Shown in pieces: positions 58,493 to 64,000 of a DNA stretch of 64,000 nt. Source of the stretch: Kineosporiaceae bacterium SCSIO 59966 (lineage in GTDB: Bacteria; Actinomycetota; Actinomycetes; Actinomycetales; SCSIO-59966). The translations under genes and the position numbers were made by a program. Positions within the stretch are counted from its first letter, which is position 1, and the number at the start of each line of letters is the position of its first letter. The stretch covers positions 2,418,001 through 2,482,000 of the forward strand of contig CP052876.1 of the NCBI GenBank assembly GCA_020881835.1, in the 5' to 3' direction. Under the pieces are notes generated by a model that worked only from the letters and a program-made list of their open reading frames with translations, was not told the origin of the DNA and made no database searches.

Positions 58493-58885
58493 ATGTCACA
58501 CCCACCGACCCGTCCGGCCGACCGCTACGGCGACCGCACCGGTCGCCGTCCCGGCACGGTCGTCGCCCTGCTCGTGCTCGGCGCGGTGTTCGTCGGCTGG
58601 GTCCTCTGGGCCGGCGTCGGCGCCGCGGACCGGGACGTCCGGTGGAGCGACGTCGGCTACCGGATCGTGGACGCCACCACCGTCGAGGTGACGTTCTCGG
58701 TAGTCAAGGACCCGGAGGCGACCGCGGAGTGCACCCTGGAGGCGCTCGACCAGCGCTTCGCCGTCGTCGGGCTGGCCACCGTCGAGGTCGGGCCGGCCGA
58801 GGAGCCAGGGGTCCGCAGCACAGGCGTCGTTCGCACCTCCGAGCCGGCGGTGACGGGCGTCGTCGACAGCTGCCGGATCGTGTGA
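58493..58885 (+). CDS. DUF4307 domain membrane protein
   Basis: This small protein of 130 residues is typically found between mca and greA. It has one helix ([20 protein letters not shown]) and an extracytoplasmic domain with [35 protein letters not shown] at 58493 is preceded by GGGAGC. The function is unknown. The conserved position makes this gene real despite its small size. Confidence 0.85.
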   Translation: MSHPPTRPADRYGDRTGRRPGTVVALLVLGAVFVGWVLWAGVGAADRDVRWSDVGYRIVDATTVEVTFSVVKDPEATAECTLEALDQRFAVVGLATVEVGPAEEPGVRSTGVVRTSEPAVTGVVDSCRIV

Positions 58886-59065
58886 CCGTCCGCCGTCACC
58901 AGCGGTACACGCGGACCGACTGTTATCCTGTTCTCTTCCCGCACCACCGGGGCCTCCGCAGCAGAGCCGAGGCCCTGAGCGACGGCGTGCCGCCGACACC
59001 GTTCGGACGACGACCCAGGGCCCGGCCCGGGACGGCACTACGTACCACGAGGAGACCACACCACC
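58886..59065 (+). promoter_or_regulatory. greA upstream region
   Basis: A 180-bp gap before greA. TGTTATCCT at about 58920-58928 could be an extended -10 element, with the untranslated leader running to GAGGAGACC in front of the GTG. The -35 region is not clear. The leader contains no obvious attenuator. Confidence 0.35.
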
Positions 59066-59572
59066 GTGACCGAGACCACGCACACCCAGACCACGCGCAC
59101 CCAGACCTGGCTGACCCAGGAGGCCTACGACCGCCTCAAGGCCGAGCTCGACCACCTGACCGGGGAGGGCCGGACCGAGATCGCCAAGCGGATCGAGGCC
59201 GCCCGCCAGGAGGGGGACCTTCGCGAGAACGGCGGGTACCACGCCGCGAAGGAGGAGCAGGGCAAGCAGGAGGCCCGGATCCGCCAGCTGGAGGACCTGC
59301 TGCGGCACGCCAAGGTGGGTGAGCCGCCCGCGGACGACGGCGTCGTCGAGCCGGGCATGGTGGTCGAGGCGAAGGTCGGGCAGACGACGATGAAGTTCCT
59401 GCTCGGCAGCCGGGAGAGCGCCGGGCACACCGAGCTCGACGTCTACAGCGAGAAGTCGCCACTGGGTGTCGCCATCAACGGCCGCAAGGCGGGCGAGACC
59501 GTCACCTACGTGGCCCCCAACGGCAAGGAGATGGACGTCGAGATCCTCTCGGCGACGCCGTTCTCCGGCTGA
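59066..59572 (+). CDS. greA: Transcription elongation factor GreA
   Basis: This protein rescues backtracked RNA polymerase by stimulating transcript cleavage. In 168 residues it has the N-terminal coiled coil with the acidic tip (RQEGDLRENGGYHAAKEEQG), where Asp and Glu reach the active site, and a C-terminal FKBP-like domain (GMVVEAKVGQTTMKFLLGS, SPLGVAINGRKAGETV). GTG at 59066 follows GAGGAG. A Thr-rich segment of about 14 residues precedes the usual GreA start and is probably genuine since it adjoins the ribosome binding site. Convergent with ilvA. Confidence 0.95.
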   Translation: MTETTHTQTTRTQTWLTQEAYDRLKAELDHLTGEGRTEIAKRIEAARQEGDLRENGGYHAAKEEQGKQEARIRQLEDLLRHAKVGEPPADDGVVEPGMVVEAKVGQTTMKFLLGSRESAGHTELDVYSEKSPLGVAINGRKAGETVTYVAPNGKEMDVEILSATPFSG

Positions 59573-59578
59573 TCCCGC

Positions 59579-60796
59579 TCAGGCGGAGGTGACCGGGTAC
59601 CCCTCGGACCGCAACCGGTCGAGCACGGCATCGCAGTGCTCCGGACCCCGGGTCTCGAGCTGCAGCCCGATCTCGACCTCGTCGACGGACAGCGCGGCAC
59701 CGGTGCGCACGTGCTCGACCTCGAGCACGTTGGCGTCGGCGTCGGCGAGGACGGCGAGCAGGCCGGCCAGCGAGCCGGGGCGGTCGGCGACCCGCACCCG
59801 CAGCGACAGGTAGCGCCCGGCTGAGGCCATCCCGTGCCGGATGACGCGCAGCAGCAGCAGCGGGTCGATGTTGCCACCGGACAGGACGACGACGACGGGC
59901 GGCTCGAACGCCCCGGGCTCGGCCATCAGCGCCGCGACGCCGACCGCCCCTGCGGGCTCGACCACCAGCTTGGCGCGCTCGAGCAGGTGCAGCAGGGCCT
60001 GGGAGATGGCCTCCTCCCCCACCGTCCGGATGTCGTCGACGAGCTCGCGGACCACCGCGAACGGCACGTCACCGGGGCGGCCGACCGCGATCCCGTCGGC
60101 CATCGTGGACATCCGCTCCAGCGGCACGGGGTGCCCGGCCGCCAGGGACGCCGGCCAGGCTGCCGCCTGACCGGCCTGGACGCCGACGACCCGGACGTCG
60201 GGTCGGAGGGCCCGGACCGCGGTGGCGATCCCGGCGAGCAGCCCGCCGCCGCCGGTGCAGACCACGACGGTCCGCACGTCCGGGCACTCCTCGAGGATCT
60301 CCAGGCCGACGGTGCCCTGGCCGGCGACGATGTCGACGTGGTCGAAGGGGTGGATGAGGACCGCCCCGGTCGCCTCCGCGTGCTCGCGGGCGCTGACCAG
60401 CGCCTCGTCGACGGTGCTGCCCTGCAGGACGACGTGGGCGCCGTACCCCTCGGTGGCCCGGATCTTCGGCAGCGCGGCGCCGACTGGCATGTACACGGTG
60501 GCACGCAGCCCCAGCAGCCGGGCGGCGAGCGCCACCCCCTGGGCGTGGTTGCCGGCACTGGCGGCGACGACGCCGCGGGCCTTCTCCTGCTCGCTCAGCC
60601 GGGCGATCCGGGTGTACGCGCCACGGATCTTGAAGGACCCGGCACGCTGCAGGTTCTCGCACTTGAGGTGCACCGGTCCGCCGACGAGCTCGGCCAGCGC
60701 CCGGGAGTACTCCAGCGGGGTCGGGCGCACCACCCCGGTCAGCAGCTCACGGGCCGCCTCGACGTCGGCGAGGGTGACCGGCATCGTCGGGGGCAC
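59579..60796 (-). CDS. ilvA: Threonine ammonia-lyase
   Basis: This PLP enzyme deaminates threonine to 2-oxobutanoate. The 405 residues contain the PLP lysine in RAGSFKIRGAYTRI, the glycine loop in VVCTGGGGLLAGIA, and a single C-terminal ACT domain (YLSLRVRVADRPGSLAGLLAVL to VEIGLQLETRGPEH). One ACT domain is seen in TdcB-like and actinobacterial IlvA forms. Whether it serves isoleucine synthesis or catabolism is unclear. ATG at 60796 or at 60784 can start it. Confidence 0.93.
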   Translation of the reverse strand: MPPTMPVTLADVEAARELLTGVVRPTPLEYSRALAELVGGPVHLKCENLQRAGSFKIRGAYTRIARLSEQEKARGVVAASAGNHAQGVALAARLLGLRATVYMPVGAALPKIRATEGYGAHVVLQGSTVDEALVSAREHAEATGAVLIHPFDHVDIVAGQGTVGLEILEECPDVRTVVVCTGGGGLLAGIATAVRALRPDVRVVGVQAGQAAAWPASLAAGHPVPLERMSTMADGIAVGRPGDVPFAVVRELVDDIRTVGEEAISQALLHLLERAKLVVEPAGAVGVAALMAEPGAFEPPVVVVLSGGNIDPLLLLRVIRHGMASAGRYLSLRVRVADRPGSLAGLLAVLADADANVLEVEHVRTGAALSVDEVEIGLQLETRGPEHCDAVLDRLRSEGYPVTSA

Positions 60797-60802
60797 GGGG
60801 CG

Positions 60803-62125
60803 TCATCCTCCCAGACGCTGGTCGCGGACGGTCGCGTCCTCCGCCTCGACGTCGGCGTCCGCGCCGTCACGGTCGGTCCCGTCGTCACGGTCGGTCCCGT
60901 CGTCACGGTCGGTCCCGTCGTCCGAGACCGGGTCGTCGCCCCGGACCGGGTCACCGTCCGGGGTGACCGTCGGCGGCGGGAGCGGTCCCCCGTGGCTCGC
61001 CAGCTCGTCGAGCTGCTCGGGCTCGGACTCGGACTCCTCCCGGCCGCTGAGATAGAGCGCCACCGTGTTGACCACGGCCAGCAGCGGGACGGCGAACAGC
61101 CCTCCGACGATCCCACCGAGGAGGATGCCGGTGGTCACCGCCAGCGCCACGGCGAGCGGGTGCAGGGCGACGGCCCGGCCGAGCAGCACCGGCTGCAGGA
61201 CGTTGCTCTCCAGCTGCTGCACGCCGACGACGACCGCGAGCAGGATCAGGGCCACGACGATCCCGTCGGTCACCAGCGCGACGAGTACGGCCACGGCGCC
61301 GGAGAAGATCGCGCCCACGATCGGGACGAACGCGGTGAGGAACACGAGGACGGCGATGGGGACGGCGAGCGAGGGGCCGAGCAGGATGATGGCCCCGAGG
61401 CCGATCCCGACGGCGTCGACGGTGGCGACGAGGATCGTCGCTCGGATGTAGGCGGTGAGCGTGACCCACGCGCGACGGCCGGCGCCGTCGATCCGCTCAC
61501 GGACGCCGCGGGGGGCCAGGCCGACCAGCCAGGCCCAGATCCGGCGTCCGTCGCCGAGAAAGAACAGGGTCGCGAACAGGGCGAGGAACAGCCCGGTGAC
61601 GACGTTCCCCAGGGTGACGGTCGCAGTCAGCGCACCGCTGACGATGGCGTCGCTGTTCGCCGACAGCTGCTGGCGGACCTGCTCGACGTACCCGTTGACC
61701 TGGGCCTCGTCCAGGGCGAGCGGACCGGTGACGAGCCACGTCTGCACCTGCTCGAACCCGCTGACGGCCTGGTCGCGCAGATCGGCGAAGCTGCCCGCAA
61801 TCCGCTGCCCGACGAGGGCGAACATCGCCACCACCGCGGCGACCGCGGTGACGATGGTGACGCCGGCCGCCAGCAGCGACGGCATGCCCGTGCGGCGGAA
61901 GGTCCGTTGCAGCGGCGCCAGCAGGGCGGTGAGCAGCAGGGCGATGACCACCGCGACGGAGACGACGCTGACCTGGGTGGCGAGAAAGCCGACGCAGACG
62001 ATGCCGACGGCGATCACGAGCAGCCGCCACGTCCAGTCCGAGACCAGCCGGACGCCGTAGGGGACGTGCACCTCCCGGTCGACCGGCCGCGGGCCGGGGC
62101 GGGTCAGCCGGCTGCGCTGGATCAT
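60803..62125 (-). CDS. AI-2E family transporter
   Basis: This 440-residue membrane protein has about eight helices. Typical blocks are VVIALLLTALLAPLQRTFRR and PIVGAIFSGAVAVLVALVTDGIVV, with VLQPVLLGRAVALHPLAVALAV. AI-2E proteins include TqsA, but most have unknown substrates. Its long hydrophilic tail is acidic and repetitive (DDGTDRDDGTDRD), encoded by three 18-bp repeats (GTCACGGTCGGTCCCGTC on the + strand, 60866-60919). ATG at 62125 overlaps the stop of the GlmL-like gene. Confidence 0.88.
   Translation of the reverse strand: MIQRSRLTRPGPRPVDREVHVPYGVRLVSDWTWRLLVIAVGIVCVGFLATQVSVVSVAVVIALLLTALLAPLQRTFRRTGMPSLLAAGVTIVTAVAAVVAMFALVGQRIAGSFADLRDQAVSGFEQVQTWLVTGPLALDEAQVNGYVEQVRQQLSANSDAIVSGALTATVTLGNVVTGLFLALFATLFFLGDGRRIWAWLVGLAPRGVRERIDGAGRRAWVTLTAYIRATILVATVDAVGIGLGAIILLGPSLAVPIAVLVFLTAFVPIVGAIFSGAVAVLVALVTDGIVVALILLAVVVGVQQLESNVLQPVLLGRAVALHPLAVALAVTTGILLGGIVGGLFAVPLLAVVNTVALYLSGREESESEPEQLDELASHGGPLPPPTVTPDGDPVRGDDPVSDDGTDRDDGTDRDDGTDRDGADADVEAEDATVRDQRLGG
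60866..60919. repeat. Three perfect 18-bp tandem repeats inside the AI-2E transporter gene
   Basis: GTCACGGTCGGTCCCGTC occurs at 60866, 60884 and 60902 without change. It encodes the acidic DDGTDR tail of the transporter. The exactness suggests recent duplication by slippage. Confidence 0.85.
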
Positions 62126-63552
62126 GGGGTCAGTGTGTCGCGGCCGGTGACGATCCGGCGGGCAAGGCGCGCGGCCGCCTGCGGGTGGTCACCGGCGAGC
62201 AGGCCGACGGCGAACAGCAGGTACCGCCCGTCGACGACGACCGCCGGAGACTCCGGCACCCGCCAGCCGCCGGCGTGGTCGGTCGTCGCGGGCCGCAGCA
62301 CCTGACGGCGCGCCGCCACCCCGCCGTGGCGCAGGACGCCGCCCGAGCCGACGACGGCCCGGACTCGTCGCAGGTCCCGCCCGGCACTCCCCGGACCGGC
62401 CGCCCGGGCGTGCCGGCGCAGCGCGACGGTGACCGCCAGCTCGGCGAGCCGGGCGTCCTCGGCGGCCTCCTGTGCAGTGGCGGGGACCATCGCGACGTCC
62501 TCGGCGCGGCGCTGCGCGGCGTCGTGCAGGCGGGCCGCCTCGCCCGCCCCGACGAGCCGCTCCGCGACGGCGGCCTCCACGACGCCCGGTGCCCCCCACC
62601 GCATGCCGAGGTCGCCCTCGACGGTGCGGGCCCGCCACAGGGGGGCGACCACCTCCTTGCGCAGGGCCGCGTCCTCTCCCTCGGGGGTGAGCACGGAGTA
62701 CACGTCGGTGGTGGCGCCGCCGACGTCGACGACGAGCACGTCGCCGAGGCCGGGCACACCCAGGTCCGGCGCGCCGTCGGCGAGCACCTCGACCCCCGCC
62801 AGGACGACGTCCGGCGTGGGGCCGCGGACCAGCCGGGCGAACGTGGGCCCACGGGACAGGCCCTTGCCGCCGATGACGTGCTGGAGGAACGCGTCGCGGA
62901 TCGCGGCCCGGGCGCCGGCCGGCTCGAGCACCCCGATCCGGGGCAGCACGTTGGCGGCAGGCACGACACGACGTCCGGTGGCGCGCAGCAGCTCCTGCGC
63001 ACGGGGGGCGGCGTCGGCGTTGCCGGCGAGGACGACCGGGACGCCGATCCTGGCCCGGGCGAGCCGCTCGGCGTTGTGCAGCAGGACCTCGGCGTTGCCG
63101 CCGTCGGTGCCGCCGACGAGCAGCACGAGGTCCGGGGCGGCGGCGCGCAGGGCCCGCACGTCGGCCGGCGCGAGCCGCCCCGCGTGCACGTGCACGACGC
63201 GCGCCCCGGCGGACAGCCCGACACGGTGCCCGGCCTCGGCGGTGACGGCCCGCTCGTAGCCGACGACGGCGAGGCGCAGCCCCCCGCCGGCCGAGGAGCA
63301 GGCCAGCACGTGCTCGGCGGCCAGCGGCGTCCCGGCCCGGCCGGCGAGGTCCTCGACCACCCGGCGCAGACCGTCGAGGACGTCGCCGGGCGCCGTCGTC
63401 GGCACCGACGCGGTGGCGAGCACGGCACCGGTCCGGGTGTCGACGGCGACCCCCTTGGTGAACGTGGAGCCGACGTCCACGCAGGCGACGGCGGGCACGC
63501 CGGGGCGCGGGGCGCCCTGCCGGCGTGCGGCCGAGTCCGGGGTCGGGTCCAC
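62122..63552 (-). CDS. GlmL/MutL-like ASKHA ATPase (glutamate mutase accessory family)
   Basis: This 476-residue ATPase of the actin/Hsp70 fold resembles GlmL (MutL) of methylaspartate mutase clusters. It has a phosphate-1 motif (CVDVGSTFTKGVAVDTRTG), LVGGTDGGNAEVLLHNAERL, a second phosphate motif VLVVDVGGATTDVYSV, and ANVLPRIGVLEP. In relatives it is a reactivase-type partner of the B12 mutase. No mutase subunit (glmS/glmE) is found in the window. An alternative frame of equal length runs over the same bases but has no family features. It overlaps the AI-2E gene by four bases. Confidence 0.83.
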   Translation of the reverse strand: MDPTPDSAARRQGAPRPGVPAVACVDVGSTFTKGVAVDTRTGAVLATASVPTTAPGDVLDGLRRVVEDLAGRAGTPLAAEHVLACSSAGGGLRLAVVGYERAVTAEAGHRVGLSAGARVVHVHAGRLAPADVRALRAAAPDLVLLVGGTDGGNAEVLLHNAERLARARIGVPVVLAGNADAAPRAQELLRATGRRVVPAANVLPRIGVLEPAGARAAIRDAFLQHVIGGKGLSRGPTFARLVRGPTPDVVLAGVEVLADGAPDLGVPGLGDVLVVDVGGATTDVYSVLTPEGEDAALRKEVVAPLWRARTVEGDLGMRWGAPGVVEAAVAERLVGAGEAARLHDAAQRRAEDVAMVPATAQEAAEDARLAELAVTVALRRHARAAGPGSAGRDLRRVRAVVGSGGVLRHGGVAARRQVLRPATTDHAGGWRVPESPAVVVDGRYLLFAVGLLAGDHPQAAARLARRIVTGRDTLTP

Positions 63553-63576
63553 CGGGCCAACGGTAGGCAGGTGCTC

Positions 63577-64000
63577 TCAGCCGCCCAGCAGCCGCTCGGC
63601 GAGGTACTCCCCCTGCCGCGCCCCCGGCGGGACGAGGAACACCGCCGACCCGATCGGCGTCGTCCACTCGTTGAGCAGGTCGAGCTCGTCGAGCCGGCGC
63701 TGGATCGGGACGTACTGGCGGACGACGTCGGCCTGGTAGGTGACGAAGACCAGACCGCTGTTGCTCAGCTCCCCCGGCGCCGGCGGGTCGTCGTAGCTGT
63801 ACGGCCGGCGCAGGAACCGCTCGTCGGGGTTCTCCGAGCGGGCCCGGCGCAGGTGCGCGAACGTCTCGATGACGGGGAAGCCGAGGGCGGTGCGCGCCTC
63901 GAGGTCCGGCTCGTCGTGCTCGCGGGTGCCGGTCAGCGGGGCGCCGGTGTCCAGACGTCGGCCGATCACCTGCTCGCGGGCCGGCCGGTCGAGCTGGTCC
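63577..64000 (-). CDS. DyP-type peroxidase, C-terminal part
   Basis: This is the 3' end of a heme peroxidase gene that continues beyond the right edge. The 140 visible residues match the DyP/EfeB C-terminus: QVIGRRLDTGAPLTG, HLRRARSENPDERFLRRPYSYDD, SGLVFVTYQADVVRQYVPIQRRLDELDLLNEW and TPIGSAVFLVPPG. The heme-binding histidine appears in HLRRA. The N-terminus, and hence Tat signal or localisation, lies outside the window. Confidence 0.9.
   Translation of the reverse strand, partial: DQLDRPAREQVIGRRLDTGAPLTGTREHDEPDLEARTALGFPVIETFAHLRRARSENPDERFLRRPYSYDDPPAPGELSNSGLVFVTYQADVVRQYVPIQRRLDELDLLNEWTTPIGSAVFLVPPGARQGEYLAERLLGG

Noticed and set aside
59834-62305. An 823-codon open frame on the plus strand
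   Set aside because: It is antisense to ilvA and the AI-2E transporter and shows low-complexity Asp/Gly/Arg sequence only.
62130-63560. Alternative 476-codon frame over the GlmL-like gene
   Set aside because: Same length by chance, but Ser/Arg/Pro-rich with no family motifs. The other frame has clear ATPase motifs and overlaps its neighbour properly.

Overview
The window is high-GC, densely coding DNA from an actinobacterium. The evidence is the frequent GTG starts, two mycothiol enzymes (mshB and mca), a succinylase-type lysine pathway (dapD and dapC), a seven-iron ferredoxin, and small actinobacterial families (DUF4245, DUF4307). A member of or near the Micrococcales fits, but I cannot name a genus. 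I see no rRNA, tRNA or CRISPR array.

Layout. 1-12.4 kb is core metabolism: the end of dapD, citrate synthase, dapC-fdxA, an AtoE-like fatty-acid carrier, a VanW protein, a flavin reductase, a divergent FtsH-like protease, mshB and typA. 12.4-21.4 kb is transport: a BCCT betaine-type carrier, a NUDIX enzyme, and an oligopeptide ABC operon of binding lipoprotein, two permeases and two ATPases. 21.4-24.5 kb is a small accessory patch: a triple 42-bp repeat, a PhoX-like secreted protein, an intact ParE-type toxin-antitoxin pair and a frameshifted HTH-nucleotidyltransferase. 24.5-30.9 kb returns to core genes: ychF, ispH, xseAB, a DUF4245 gene, glpX and a sugar kinase. 30.9-38.8 kb holds a sugar ABC operon divergent from an amylosucrase-like GH13 enzyme, a carbonic anhydrase and a spermidine-synthase-like methyltransferase.

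38.8-47.3 kb is the main variable zone. It has a truncated ICMT-like methyltransferase next to an IS607-type element (serine recombinase plus TnpB), then fumC. After fumC comes a visibly lower-GC block: a four-gene operon of lipoprotein, membrane-anchored peptidoglycan-binding adaptor, ABC ATPase and MacB/FtsX-type permease. It ends in a decayed DUF433/PIN toxin-antitoxin remnant. 47.3-64 kb is again mostly core: phoH-like, pta-ackA, an isoprenyl transferase, a hemolysin-III-like protein, UspA, a YyaL-like protein, a rhodanese lipoprotein, mca, DUF4307, greA, ilvA, an AI-2E family exporter, an orphan GlmL/MutL-like ATPase and the end of a DyP peroxidase.

The most unusual non-coding signal is a composite repeat at two convergent-gene junctions, 404-509 and 52086-52385. 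It combines a long-armed palindrome with copies of a second unit centred on TGATCATGCAATCCCGCCAC, arranged in tandem and inverted orientation.
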